DNA from: Dyadobacter soli
GTDB lineage: Bacteria > Bacteroidota > Bacteroidia > Cytophagales > Spirosomataceae
DNA: 64,000 nucleotides
Direction: 5' to 3'
NCBI RefSeq assembly: GCF_900101885.1
Contig: NZ_FNAN01000001.1
Coordinates: forward strand, 496,001 to 560,000
The notes beneath the pieces were generated by a model. The model had not been told where the DNA came from. It made no database searches and saw nothing but the letters and a program-made list of their open reading frames with translations. The position numbers and the translations under genes are program-made. Positions within the stretch are counted from its first letter, which is position 1, and the number at the start of each line of letters is the position of its first letter. This document shows positions 1 through 8,439 of this stretch, piece by piece.

Positions 1-157
1 CGACGAGCGAAACCGGCAGCCAGGGTATCGCTACCCATTTCCAGTCGAGGTAGTCGTACACAAAAATGGCGATGGAGCCCGTAGCGATCGAAAAAAGGAC
101 CATCCGCCAGGAATAGTAGTAGACGATAATGGGCGAAAGGTAGCGGTTAATGTACAT
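1..157 (-). CDS. Bestrophin-family anion channel, N-terminal fragment
   Basis: The gene runs off the left edge, so only the first 52 residues are visible. They start MYINRYLSPI, continue with an aromatic stretch and a Trp-Arg pair, then a hydrophobic segment (about residues 19-33) and a second one rich in Trp and Pro at 40-52. This matches the start of bacterial bestrophin (UPF0187) proteins, which form pentameric anion channels in the inner membrane and are usually near 300 residues. The ATG at 157 gives the expected family start. Assignment rests on this short N terminus only; another small membrane protein is possible. Confidence 0.65.
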   Translation of the reverse strand, partial: MYINRYLSPIIVYYYSWRMVLFSIATGSIAIFVYDYLDWKWVAIPWLPVSLV

Positions 158-231
158 AAGGAGCTATTGAGTGATTGGAGTGAGAAATTTTCGGCTCCTA
201 AAATGCAAACAAATCGCTTCTCTGGCAATGG

Positions 232-1122
232 TTATTGGGATTCGGGTGCTTTTTTAACTTTTCCAGACCAATAACGCTCGTTTTGCGACAGGCCATGATG
301 TTTCCGGAACCACGCGGGGGAGTAGCCGGTGAATTTTTTGAATTCCTTGGATAGGTGGTTCTGATCGTAAAAAGCATTGTTCAAAGCAATTTCAAGCAAA
401 TCCTTTTCAGGTTGATTCAAAATGTCAAAATAGGTGTGGAGGAATCGCTGCTGCCGGGCAAATTCTTTGGGCGAAACGCCAGTTAATTGCAGGAAATTAC
501 GCTCCAACCATTTGTAGCTCACGTTCAGGGATATTGCCAGCTGTTCGATTTGAACATTGCCTTTATTGATCTTGATTAGTTGAATTGCTTCTTGCAGCAA
601 ATGATTCGCAGCGTGGTGGCGTGCATTGCGTGTCAGCAGATGGCTTAACACGTCCAGCTTTCCCGGAACATCGCATTGCCTGGCAATATCAGTTAGCATT
701 ATTCCGCTATTTCCGCCAAGAATATCCTGCAAGCTCCAAACCAGCCCGTTGCGCAACAGGCGCGCCGGTATGTTGGAAATATCATTGAAATACAATGGAT
801 TGAACCTGATCGCCAAGAGCTCGTCGCCCGGGTCGTCAAGCTGAATTCGCACATTTTCAAGGTATTGCGCGCTCAGCCAGGCGTGTACCACTACTTGCTC
901 GCGCCCGCCGGAGCGGAACGTCGCCATGCCATTCGGGTTCCCCAAAATTACCGCCGTAGGGATGGCGTCGCTGAATGCCAGGCCCGACATCGGGAATGCT
1001 GCCGCCTGCACGGTGAAACATTCCACCAGCATATCACCTGGTACTTCCGGAATGTCCGCTCGCTTGCCCGGCGGCATTGCGTCGGCCCGCATTACAATAT
1101 GTTCAAAAAAGCTGATCGGCAT
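232..1122 (-). CDS. AraC family transcriptional regulator
   Basis: This is a 296-residue one-component regulator. The C-terminal third (about 172-280) holds two helix-turn-helix units of the AraC/XylS type, including LAISLNVSYKWLERNF and the closing signature HLSKEFKKFTGYSP followed by a Trp-Phe pair. The N-terminal half is the beta-rich sensory domain common in Bacteroidota AraC proteins with a PGDMLVECF segment. It is transcribed away from peptide deformylase, with about 110 bp between the starts. Its ligand and targets cannot be told from the sequence. The family call is firm. Confidence 0.9.
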   Translation of the reverse strand: MPISFFEHIVMRADAMPPGKRADIPEVPGDMLVECFTVQAAAFPMSGLAFSDAIPTAVILGNPNGMATFRSGGREQVVVHAWLSAQYLENVRIQLDDPGDELLAIRFNPLYFNDISNIPARLLRNGLVWSLQDILGGNSGIMLTDIARQCDVPGKLDVLSHLLTRNARHHAANHLLQEAIQLIKINKGNVQIEQLAISLNVSYKWLERNFLQLTGVSPKEFARQQRFLHTYFDILNQPEKDLLEIALNNAFYDQNHLSKEFKKFTGYSPAWFRKHHGLSQNERYWSGKVKKAPESQ

Positions 1123-1153
1123 AGGGTTACAAAGTTATGCATTACCCAATTCG

Positions 1154-1182
1154 TTGCGGTCGGGGACGGATGTCTAATTTTT
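1154..1182 (+). promoter_or_regulatory. Possible Bacteroidota promoter upstream of def
   Basis: A TTG at 1154-1156 is separated by 18 bp from TAATTTTT at 1175-1182. This approximates the Bacteroidota sigma-70 pattern (TTTG, about 19 bp, TAnnTTTG) with one mismatch in the downstream box. It lies just before the candidate start codons of peptide deformylase. Judged by eye only. Confidence 0.3.
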
Positions 1183-1229
1183 ACTAAGAGAGCGGCATTA
1201 TGTTCATGAATTTTGTGCAAAAAAGAGAT

Positions 1230-1790
1230 ATGCTACTACCCATTGCCAAATTCGGTGCGCCAATCCTGCGCCACCGTGGCATTCCGGTCGATCTTGAAGA
1301 TCCCGGACTGCAAAATCTGATAGAAAATATGTGGGAAACCATGTATCACGTCAACGGTTGCGGACTGGCCGCGCCGCAGGTTAATAAATCCATTCGCCTC
1401 TTCGTGGTCGACAGCATGCCTACTTATATGCAAATGGAAGATGCCGAACGAAATATTGTTTTTGACGGCGACCAGGGCATAAAGGAAGTATTTATTAACC
1501 CGGTAATTACCAGTAGATCGGAACGAATTTGGTGGGATGAAGAAGGCTGTTTGAGCATTCCCGGTATTACATTACGCATTTCCAGGTCCTGGTCTGTTTC
1601 CATCCGTTATTTCGACGATCAATTGCACGAGCGCACACGCACATTCTTAGGTATAACCGCGCGCATGATCCAGCATGAATATGACCATATCGAAGGGAAG
1701 TTATTTCTGGATTATTTAGATGCGGGGAGGAGACTTTTATTGAAAAATAGATTTGACCGAATTAATAGAGATGACGCTAGTGGCAGTTAA
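1230..1790 (+). CDS. def: Peptide deformylase
   Basis: The protein removes the formyl group from the N-terminal methionine of new proteins in the cytoplasm. All three active-site motifs are present: GCGLAAPQ, EGCLSIPG and QHEYDHIEG, which supply the metal-binding Cys and two His plus the catalytic Glu. From the ATG at 1230 (MLLPIAKFG) the protein is 186 residues, normal for the family; upstream in-frame ATGs at 1200 and 1206 would add up to 10 residues without family support. The 3' end overlaps the convergent AT-rich gene by 14 bp. The C-terminal tail after GKLFLDY is Arg-rich. Confidence 0.95.
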   Translation: MLLPIAKFGAPILRHRGIPVDLEDPGLQNLIENMWETMYHVNGCGLAAPQVNKSIRLFVVDSMPTYMQMEDAERNIVFDGDQGIKEVFINPVITSRSERIWWDEEGCLSIPGITLRISRSWSVSIRYFDDQLHERTRTFLGITARMIQHEYDHIEGKLFLDYLDAGRRLLLKNRFDRINRDDASGS

Positions 1791-2349
1791 CAAACTGTAC
1801 CATTTCGTTATATAAATCCCACGAGATTCCATGAGATAGCACGTCCCCTGAGAGTTGTTGATCGTGCATCGCCGATTGAATAGTAACATTATGCCATGTC
1901 AGCGGCAACAGAGTTAAGTCGTATTTGTTGAATCTAAAATGAAAATCGTGTGATATCGCATTCCTTAATATCCTTGCAAATTGGTACCAAGGGCAACATT
2001 TTAGACCACTCGACGAGTTGCTATATTCTGCGTATGCCTTTACCACTTCAAAAGATTCTTTTATGAGCGATCGCCTAATTGCCTTGTAGAATTCTTCCAA
2101 GGACTCGGTAAATCTCGTTTTTTCGTGAAGGTACTCGTTGATGACTTGATTTAAGTCAATCCCATACTTATAGACACAAAAATCTTTCGGTAGAGGGTTG
2201 AAAACTACCTCATCTTCTTTAATTAAAATAATTTTGTCGGCTAGCTGTATTACCGCATCACTATTAAGTAGCTGCATTGACGAGAGCATTAGTATGGCAG
2301 AATTGCGATTGTGTCTTAGACAGTTTTGTACCCATTGCTTATCACACAT
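1777..2349 (-). CDS. Hypothetical protein, possibly HEPN-like
   Basis: I do not recognise this 190-residue protein. It is predicted soluble and alpha-helical, and its DNA is clearly more AT-rich than the genes around it, which suggests recent acquisition. Residues near 130-140 read RILRNAISHDFHF, an R-x4-H arrangement like the RNase motif of HEPN domains, and the context (a conserved RN..SH in a helical protein) fits a HEPN-type fold. No partner toxin or antitoxin gene is adjacent: def is convergent, and a broken VOC gene lies upstream. The HEPN link is an inference from one short motif. Confidence 0.5.
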   Translation of the reverse strand: MCDKQWVQNCLRHNRNSAILMLSSMQLLNSDAVIQLADKIILIKEDEVVFNPLPKDFCVYKYGIDLNQVINEYLHEKTRFTESLEEFYKAIRRSLIKESFEVVKAYAEYSNSSSGLKCCPWYQFARILRNAISHDFHFRFNKYDLTLLPLTWHNVTIQSAMHDQQLSGDVLSHGISWDLYNEMVQFVNCH

Positions 2350-2385
2350 GTCGTAGAAAATTAGAGTTTGTATAGATAAAAATTG

Positions 2386-2614
2386 CTAAATGATTGGCCT
2401 GCCGAAATACAGCAAGTACCCACCCGCATCTTTCACCTCGAATCCCCGCAACCCGTCATCATTATCGGCAATCATCTTCGGTCGGGCCCTGATAGGTGAT
2501 TTCAAAACCCAGAAAATCGCGGTAAGATACCAGTGCTGCCGGGACATTCCTGACGATGAAGAACGGGGCGATGCCGGCGATTGCGGGATCGGATATTGGA
2601 TTTGGGGTTTTGGA
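2386..2614 (-). pseudogene. Degenerate glyoxalase/VOC family gene
   Basis: Two pieces of a VOC (glyoxalase/bleomycin-resistance) protein lie in different frames on the minus strand. The upstream piece, open from 2614 to a TAA at 2462, contains IAGIAPFFIVRNVPAAL followed by SYRDFLGFEITYQGP, a typical first VOC strand and helix. The downstream piece (2475-2386) encodes MIADNDDGLRGFEV and ends YLLYFGRPII, a typical VOC C terminus. Roughly 50 central residues and an ATG are missing, so this is an internal deletion with a frameshift. It cannot make a working enzyme. Confidence 0.7.
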
Positions 2615-2628
2615 TCAATTTATGCAAT

Positions 2629-3477
2629 TTATAGGTTAACTGGATTCAATGTGTAGCCTTCATTTCTCAGCAATTGAATGAGCCCCGTTCGAAACATTAA
2701 ATGTCCTAGACCGACGGAAATAAAGCAACTTCCCATTTGCATTTGATGTTCGATTTTTGGAATCCAGTTTGCATTTCTTTCTACCGTTCCGTGTGCGAAA
2801 TTTTCAGAAGGATTTTCGTTTAGTTTCAGCGGATTTCGTAACGTTTTTGAATAGGAAATCAAATCAATATCCAGTTCTGAATTTACCTCATTCAGCAGTG
2901 TATTTTTGCTAATTAAATAAACGAGAAACTTGGCCAGGCGCTGATAGCCCAATGAATCCATGACGTTTTTCACGTCTTTCGGGGTGTCCAAATGAAATAC
3001 CGGTTTTTTTAGCTCTTGCACTCCCGCGAAAATTAGGTCGTCGAAGCGATCATATTGTGTCTTGTTTTCTATCATCGTCAGTGCTACCTGAACCATTGTC
3101 AGAATGTCCGCATCATTGTTATGCGGGCGCATGCTACCGTGCGGAGACGCGGTGAAAAAACTGTCGACCTTCAAATATTCTTCCGGCGTAAAGAGCGAGT
3201 CCAGGGGAGGTTGATGAAGTTCTATCTGTTCGGGAATAATGCCGATGGGGGAGCCGCCGCTTTCAAAAATCGCGAAATCCGTGCTTTGCGAAATCTGCTT
3301 TAATTGCGGGAAACTATCGAACACTGCAATGGGGGCAATGTGCACTGTACCAAAGAGATAAGAAGGTTTTTTAAGCCCTTTTCCGCTAATTTCCCACAAT
3401 GCCGACTGGCTTTCCTGCCCCAATGTCACGGATGAATTGAATAGCAGGATCATAGCAAACAGAAATAGTCTTTCCAT
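2629..3477 (-). CDS. TraB/GumN family protein
   Basis: A 282-residue secreted or periplasmic protein with an N-terminal signal peptide (about 1-20, ending near TLGQ). The start of the mature domain, LWEISGKGLKKPSYLFGTVH, is the hallmark of TraB/GumN proteins, and the C terminus has the matching RNANWIPKI, FISVGLGHL and GLIQLLRNEGYTLNPV elements. The family shares a fold with the metal-dependent Tiki proteases; whether this member is a hydrolase is not known. It stands alone. The upstream GtrA gene is divergent. Confidence 0.85.
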   Translation of the reverse strand: MERLFLFAMILLFNSSVTLGQESQSALWEISGKGLKKPSYLFGTVHIAPIAVFDSFPQLKQISQSTDFAIFESGGSPIGIIPEQIELHQPPLDSLFTPEEYLKVDSFFTASPHGSMRPHNNDADILTMVQVALTMIENKTQYDRFDDLIFAGVQELKKPVFHLDTPKDVKNVMDSLGYQRLAKFLVYLISKNTLLNEVNSELDIDLISYSKTLRNPLKLNENPSENFAHGTVERNANWIPKIEHQMQMGSCFISVGLGHLMFRTGLIQLLRNEGYTLNPVNL

Positions 3478-3546
3478 ACTAATGACCGGTTTTTAATCAA
3501 ATGATGACAGTTAAACTACTATATTGGCGATGCGAAAACCTTCATT

Positions 3547-4035
3547 ATGCCTGACCAACTTTTCAACCGCCGTGACCTCATCGCTTATTTCGTCGTTGCT
3601 GCGACTGGCGCGCTTACCAATCTGCTGGTGGCCACTTTATTACAGGAATGGTTTCACATTTCCTATAAGTCGGCATTGTTTTTGGGTTACTGGTTTTCTT
3701 TTGTGGTCGGGTATTTTTTAACGCGGCTTTTCGCATTCAATGCCAAAAACACCACACAATCGAGGCGGCAGATTGTCAAGTTTACATTGGTCTCCATTTG
3801 GTCGTGTGTAATCACGGTTTATGGTTCGGCTATTTTGTATGACATTTCTACGAAATGGCTTGGTACATTTACATTTCTGATTCCATTTTCGGTCAAAGAG
3901 GTTAATTTGAATAAACTGTTTTCACAGGTAACCGCGATGGGCGCCAGCTTTCTAAGCAACTATATATTACACAAACAGTTTACATTTCGCGACACCGGCT
4001 TTTATGATCGATTAAAAGTGTTGCTGGGTATTTGA
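3547..4035 (+). CDS. GtrA family membrane protein
   Basis: This 162-residue protein has four hydrophobic segments (roughly 10-30, 38-58, 80-98 and 125-145) and the C-terminal family signature SNYILHKQFTFRD. GtrA-like proteins are small inner-membrane proteins linked to flipping of lipid-linked sugars or surface polysaccharide synthesis. No glycosyltransferase is adjacent, so its pathway is unclear. The ATG at 3547 begins directly before the first conserved helix. Confidence 0.85.
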   Translation: MPDQLFNRRDLIAYFVVAATGALTNLLVATLLQEWFHISYKSALFLGYWFSFVVGYFLTRLFAFNAKNTTQSRRQIVKFTLVSIWSCVITVYGSAILYDISTKWLGTFTFLIPFSVKEVNLNKLFSQVTAMGASFLSNYILHKQFTFRDTGFYDRLKVLLGI

Positions 4036-4159
4036 GATGTTTGTCAGCAAAAATTGACAAGCTGCCGTTAGTTTAACCAATTTGTTATTTCGAAAGTTAA
4101 CTGTCGGTGATTTGTTCAGAATTTTGTAAATAGCGTGCTCACACTAAACGCTATACATC

Positions 4160-4909
4160 ATGCATATTTCTTCCATGTTTCGCCTCCTGGCACTTTCCTG
4201 CATTTTCTTTCTGGCAATGGCATTTTCTTGCCAGGACCACAACATTCCTGACCCTCCGGTAACCAATTGCAAGCGCGTCGACGGTACGCAGCGGGCGTTC
4301 GATTGCGAATTCGAATTTGTTAAGGCTGAATTTTATAACTTAGATGGTACAAAAAAGGACATTTATGCCACGGTGACGCCTTCTAATCCCAATTTCGATA
4401 TTGTAGAGCCTGCTTATGCTTCGTTTGTCTACAATCAACGTGTTAATGTCTACTATGAAGAATTCCCCGCGACTGTAACAATCAGGCGTATCGCTCCTTC
4501 GCCAACGGGTTCTAATCAATATATCCTGCGCAAAAATATTTGGACGATGTCGCCCACTGATCCGACGGAAGGTTTTTCCGATTTCAGTTACGGCGCGCCG
4601 ATCGTTGACCCTGCACCCGTTACGATAGATATCCCCGTAGGAGGAACCTATACGTACGAGGTGTCTTACGGAATTGGTGGCTATTATGAGGATAAACCTC
4701 GGTATCTGGACTATAAGTTGCCCGGGCCGGATTTGTATCTCTTTGTCGAGAGTGTAGAGACCGCTAAGAAGTTAAAGCAAGCTCCATACAATTACACGCT
4801 CTATCGTGACCTGGCCGAAGGAAAATTGTTGCTGCGGCCGACGATAATTCCTGCCCGCTGCACCGGACTCTGCTACCTGCCTCCAAAGCTGCTTTCCGGG
4901 CACGTCTGA
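4160..4909 (+). CDS. Hypothetical lipoprotein
   Basis: I recognise no domain. The N terminus is a type II signal peptide: a hydrophobic stretch ends at a lipobox reading AFSC with Cys24, followed by polar QDHNIPDPP. The mature part (about 225 residues) is rich in Tyr, Pro and beta-prone segments, consistent with a cell-surface or periplasmic beta-sandwich protein. A second possible start lies at 4175 (MFRLLAL), still upstream of the whole signal sequence. It stands alone between GtrA and the LacI operon. Confidence 0.7.
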   Translation: MHISSMFRLLALSCIFFLAMAFSCQDHNIPDPPVTNCKRVDGTQRAFDCEFEFVKAEFYNLDGTKKDIYATVTPSNPNFDIVEPAYASFVYNQRVNVYYEEFPATVTIRRIAPSPTGSNQYILRKNIWTMSPTDPTEGFSDFSYGAPIVDPAPVTIDIPVGGTYTYEVSYGIGGYYEDKPRYLDYKLPGPDLYLFVESVETAKKLKQAPYNYTLYRDLAEGKLLLRPTIIPARCTGLCYLPPKLLSGHV

Positions 4910-5026
4910 CGGTAAATGCCCTTTCATTTTGCCTTCTAAGGCCGACGATTAATGTGGCGCCCGGTGAATTCCTTGCAGGAATGGCCGGGCAACGCCTATA
5001 TTTATCCCTTCGAACGAAACCTTTGA

Positions 5027-6085
5027 ATGGAAAAAGAGAACGAACTGTTCGGCGTGAAGGAGATTGCCCGGCGCGCCAACGTCTCCACGGCTACGGTCGA
5101 TCGCGTGCTGCATAACCGGACGGGCGTTTCGGAGAAGACCAAGGCGAAGATCAACGCGATCATCAAGGAAATGGACTACCAGCCCAATATCCTTGCGAGC
5201 CGGCTGGCGTCGAGGAAGATCATCAGCCTCGCGGCACTGCTGCCTGATGTGTCGGAAGAAACGGATTTCTGGGCGGCGCCCCTGAATGGCATCCGCCGCG
5301 CCGAGGCCGAAATGCGGCAGTATGGCGTGCAAGTGCAGGTTTTTCTGTTCGATCTCAATGATAAAGATTCGTTTGCCGAACAGCTCAAACACATATTGGA
5401 CGGCGGTTTTCATGGCATTCTCGTTTCGCCATCCTTTATTGAGGAGACCCGCAAGTTTGCGACGGAATGTGCCCGCCGCAAAATTCCCTACGTATTTATC
5501 GATTCCGATATCCCTGACCTGCACAGTCTCTCGTACATAGGCCCGCACCTGCGCAAGAGCGGGTACGTGGGCGCGAAGCTGCTCACTTACCGCCTCGAAG
5601 CGGAGAAAAAAGTGCTGATTATCAATATTTCGAAAGAAATTGATAACTACAATTACCTCGAAATCGAGGACGGTTTCAGGGCTTATTTTAATGATAATAA
5701 CCAGCAGAACGAGATCGTGCGGATCGATATCCGCGAGACGGATTACCAATCGGTGGCGCGGCACCTTACCTATGTATTCCATTTGAATAAGGACATCGGC
5801 GCGGCATTCGTGACCAATTCGCGTGTGCACACCGTCGCGTCTTTCCTGAAAAACAGCCACCGCACGCACGTTTCACTGATCGGTTACGATTTTGTGAAGG
5901 AGAACGTCGGTTACCTGGAAAGCAATGTGATCGATTTCCTGATCTGCCACCGCCCCGACGACCAGGGCTACCGGGGCATGATGGCACTTTACCAAACGCT
6001 CGTCGTCAATGCGCCGGTGACGAAACAGAACTACATGCCGATCGACATCGTGACGAAAGAGAATTACGAGTTTTATCAGAATTAA
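5027..6085 (+). CDS. LacI family transcriptional regulator
   Basis: A 352-residue repressor-type protein. Residues about 8-30 form the LacI helix-turn-helix (GVKEIARRANVSTATVDRVL), followed by the hinge helix (YQPNILASRLASR) and a periplasmic-binding-protein-like ligand domain to the C terminus. It reads in the same direction as the Nramp-like, SDR and DHDPS-like genes, and the 103-bp gap to the next gene holds a perfect palindrome centred on CG, as expected of a LacI-type operator. It therefore most likely represses the following operon; the inducer is unknown. Confidence 0.92.
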   Translation: MEKENELFGVKEIARRANVSTATVDRVLHNRTGVSEKTKAKINAIIKEMDYQPNILASRLASRKIISLAALLPDVSEETDFWAAPLNGIRRAEAEMRQYGVQVQVFLFDLNDKDSFAEQLKHILDGGFHGILVSPSFIEETRKFATECARRKIPYVFIDSDIPDLHSLSYIGPHLRKSGYVGAKLLTYRLEAEKKVLIINISKEIDNYNYLEIEDGFRAYFNDNNQQNEIVRIDIRETDYQSVARHLTYVFHLNKDIGAAFVTNSRVHTVASFLKNSHRTHVSLIGYDFVKENVGYLESNVIDFLICHRPDDQGYRGMMALYQTLVVNAPVTKQNYMPIDIVTKENYEFYQN

Positions 6086-6124
6086 TTTTCATAAAAATAG
6101 ATTTTACAAATTCTTTTCTACCTT

Positions 6125-6142
6125 TACGGGCACGTGCCCGTA
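6125..6142. promoter_or_regulatory. Candidate LacI-family operator (18-bp palindrome)
   Basis: The sequence TACGGGCACGTGCCCGTA is a perfect 18-bp inverted repeat with a central CG step, the usual design of LacI/GalR operators. It lies 39 bp after the LacI gene and 46 bp before the TTG start of the Nramp-like gene. A TACCTTTA at 6119-6126, similar to a Bacteroidota -7 box, overlaps its left end, so binding would block RNA polymerase. Binding itself is inferred. Confidence 0.7.
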
Positions 6143-6188
6143 ATCCATCAATTACGCATAGTTCACTCAAAGCCAAACCCTTTTACCC

Positions 6189-7421
6189 TTGGAAAACTTT
6201 AAAGAGAAATTTCTCAGATGGCTCAGGTCGCTCGGGCCCGGTATGATCACCGCCGCGCTCGTGTTCGGGCCCAGTAAGCTCACGATTACCTCCAAACTTG
6301 GGGCGGTTTACGGGTATTCCTTGCTATGGATCGTGGTCGTGGCAATCTTCTTTATGGGCGTTTTCACCGCCATGTCCACACGGATCGGCGTGGCTACCAA
6401 CCAGTCGTTGCTGGCCTCGGTGAAGCAGAAATGGGGCAAACCGGCATCGGTTGTGATGGGCATCGGGGTATTTCTCGTGACCACATCCTTTCAGGCAGGC
6501 AATTCCGTCGGCGTGGGGATAGCGGTGGGGGAGCTGTTCCAGACTTCGCCCGTTCCGTGGATAATCGGGCTTAATGCATTCGGTATCAGTCTGTTGTTTT
6601 TCAGGAGTTTTTATAAAGTGCTGGAAAGCATTATGGTATTGCTGATTTTCGTGAAGCTGTTTTCCTTTGCAACGACGTTCTTCTGGGCCAATCCCGACCC
6701 CGTTAAAATCGTGAAAGGCTTCACGATGCCGGCGATCCCGGAAGGCTCGACGGGGCTTATCATTGCATTCATCGCCTCCTGCTTTTCGATTGTGGGCGCC
6801 TCGTACCAATCGTACCTCGTTCAGGAACGCATTCGCATTAAACCCGAACTGCGCGGCGCCAGAAACGACAGCATTACCGGCATTATCCTGCTCGGCGGCA
6901 TGTGCAGTATTGTGATCATCTGCGCGGCGGCGGTTCTGAACCCCAAGGGCATTGCCGTAAATTCAGCCACGGATATGGCCAGGGCGCTGGAACCGATTTT
7001 TGGCAGCAATGCATCCACATTGTTCCTGATCGGCTTGTTCGGGGCGGCGTTTTCGTCGCTGATCGGCAACGCGTCGGTAGGCGGCACACTGCTCGGCGAT
7101 GCATTGGGTTTGGGTAGTAATTTTAGTTCAAAATCAGTGCGTTACCTGGTAGCGCTGGTGATGGTGATCGGCGCAACCATTGCGATACGTTTTGGCAAAC
7201 TGCCGCTCGAACTCATCGTGTTCGCACAAAGTGTGACCATTTTCGTGGTGCCTTTCATCGGGACTGCATTGTATATGGTGGGCAACGACCGCAAGATCAT
7301 GGGCGATAAAGTGAATAGTCCGCTAGTAAAAGTGGTGGCGGGCCTTGGGCTGATCATCGTTTTCAGTCTGGCGGTCATCAACAGTAAAGAATTATTTTTC
7401 AACAATCCGCTTTTTAAATAA
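6189..7421 (+). CDS. Nramp-like transporter lacking the metal-binding residues
   Basis: A 410-residue polytopic membrane protein with about 11 hydrophobic segments and the overall Nramp pattern: GPGMITAALVFGPSKLTITS in the first helix and GAVYGYSLLW after it. In canonical Nramp metal transporters helix 1 reads DPGN and helix 6 reads MPH. Here these are GPSK and, in the helix after SIVGA, SYQS, so the Asp, Asn and Met metal ligands are all gone. With a LacI repressor and two catabolic enzymes in the operon, an organic substrate is more likely than a metal ion (inference). The start is TTG. The next gene begins 1 bp after the stop. Confidence 0.8.
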   Translation: MENFKEKFLRWLRSLGPGMITAALVFGPSKLTITSKLGAVYGYSLLWIVVVAIFFMGVFTAMSTRIGVATNQSLLASVKQKWGKPASVVMGIGVFLVTTSFQAGNSVGVGIAVGELFQTSPVPWIIGLNAFGISLLFFRSFYKVLESIMVLLIFVKLFSFATTFFWANPDPVKIVKGFTMPAIPEGSTGLIIAFIASCFSIVGASYQSYLVQERIRIKPELRGARNDSITGIILLGGMCSIVIICAAAVLNPKGIAVNSATDMARALEPIFGSNASTLFLIGLFGAAFSSLIGNASVGGTLLGDALGLGSNFSSKSVRYLVALVMVIGATIAIRFGKLPLELIVFAQSVTIFVVPFIGTALYMVGNDRKIMGDKVNSPLVKVVAGLGLIIVFSLAVINSKELFFNNPLFK

Positions 7422-7422
7422 A

Positions 7423-8439
7423 ATGAACGGTTTCAAATCTCTTGAAGAACAATGGCTTAGCCCTTCCGAGGCGCTGATCGAAGATATGAAGCGCATCGAG
7501 GGCGACATTATGATCGTGGGGGCGGGCGGTAAAATCGGCCCGAGCATTGCAAGGCTTACCATGCAGGCCATCGAGCGGGCCGGGCTCGACAAGCGCGTGA
7601 TCGCGGTGTCGCGTTTCAGCGAAGAGGGGCTGGTGGAAGAACTGAATGCAGAGGGGATCGAGACGATTATTGCTAATGTATTGGATGATACCCAGTTGCA
7701 GGACTTGCCGGAAGTTGAAAACGTGCTGTACCTCGCGGGCCAGAAGTTCGGTACGTCGAACAACGAGCCTTATACCTGGGCGATGAACACTTATCTGCCC
7801 GGTCGCGTAGCCGAGAAATTCCGTAAATCGCGCATTGTGGTGTATTCGACGGGTAATGTGTACCCGTTCACAGCTGTGGGCTCGGGCGGGGCTACGGAGG
7901 AAATGCGCGCCGATCCGGTAGGGGAGTACGGGCAATCGTGCCTCGGCCGCGAGCGGATGTTCCAGTACTTTTCGTCGGTTTACGGCACGCCGATCCTGCT
8001 GTACCGGCTGAATTACGCCATCGATTTCAAGTATGGCGTGCTGCTGGAAGTAGCGAAATCGGTGCTGAACGGCAAGCCGCTGGACGTGACGATGGGCCAT
8101 GTGAATGTGATCTGGCAGGGCGACGCCAACGAAATGGCGATCCGTTCGCTGCTGCATTGCGAGTCGCCTTCCAAAATCCTGAACATTACGGGCCCGGAGA
8201 CGGTATCGCTGCGCTGGCTAGCGAATGAGTTTGGACGTATATTCAACACCGAACCGCAGTTTATCGGCGAGGAACAGCCTACGGCGCTGCTGAGTAATGC
8301 GGCCGAGTCGTTCCGCCTTTTTGGCTACCCGCGCACGACTTTGAAACAAATGATCGGCATAACGGCCCAATGGCTGCTCGAAGGCGGGAAGACGATTAAC
8401 AAGCCGACGCATTTTCAGGAGCGGAAGGGGGAGTTTTAA
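7423..8439 (+). CDS. NAD-dependent epimerase/dehydratase family protein (SDR)
   Basis: A 338-residue extended short-chain dehydrogenase/reductase. The Rossmann dinucleotide motif is IMIVGAGGKIG (about 30-40). The active-site region reads VVYSTGNVYPF then EYGQSCLGRERM; the usual Tyr-x-x-x-Lys has Tyr but Cys in place of the catalytic Lys. It is coupled to the Nramp-like gene (1-bp gap) and precedes the DHDPS-like gene, so it presumably acts on the imported compound or a product of it. The missing Lys may mean an altered reaction. Substrate unknown. Confidence 0.85.
   Translation: MNGFKSLEEQWLSPSEALIEDMKRIEGDIMIVGAGGKIGPSIARLTMQAIERAGLDKRVIAVSRFSEEGLVEELNAEGIETIIANVLDDTQLQDLPEVENVLYLAGQKFGTSNNEPYTWAMNTYLPGRVAEKFRKSRIVVYSTGNVYPFTAVGSGGATEEMRADPVGEYGQSCLGRERMFQYFSSVYGTPILLYRLNYAIDFKYGVLLEVAKSVLNGKPLDVTMGHVNVIWQGDANEMAIRSLLHCESPSKILNITGPETVSLRWLANEFGRIFNTEPQFIGEEQPTALLSNAAESFRLFGYPRTTLKQMIGITAQWLLEGGKTINKPTHFQERKGEF

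Noticed and set aside
2390..2656. Plus-strand frame of 88 codons
   Set aside because: It is the antisense of the VOC remnant and the end of the TraB/GumN gene.
4949..5869. Long minus-strand frame (306 codons) opposite the LacI gene
   Set aside because: The plus strand encodes a full LacI protein with HTH and ligand domain; the minus frame has shadow-type composition (Arg, His, Ile runs).
7414..8157. Minus-strand frame of 247 codons opposite the SDR gene
   Set aside because: The SDR on the plus strand explains the region; the minus frame is His/Arg-rich without motifs.
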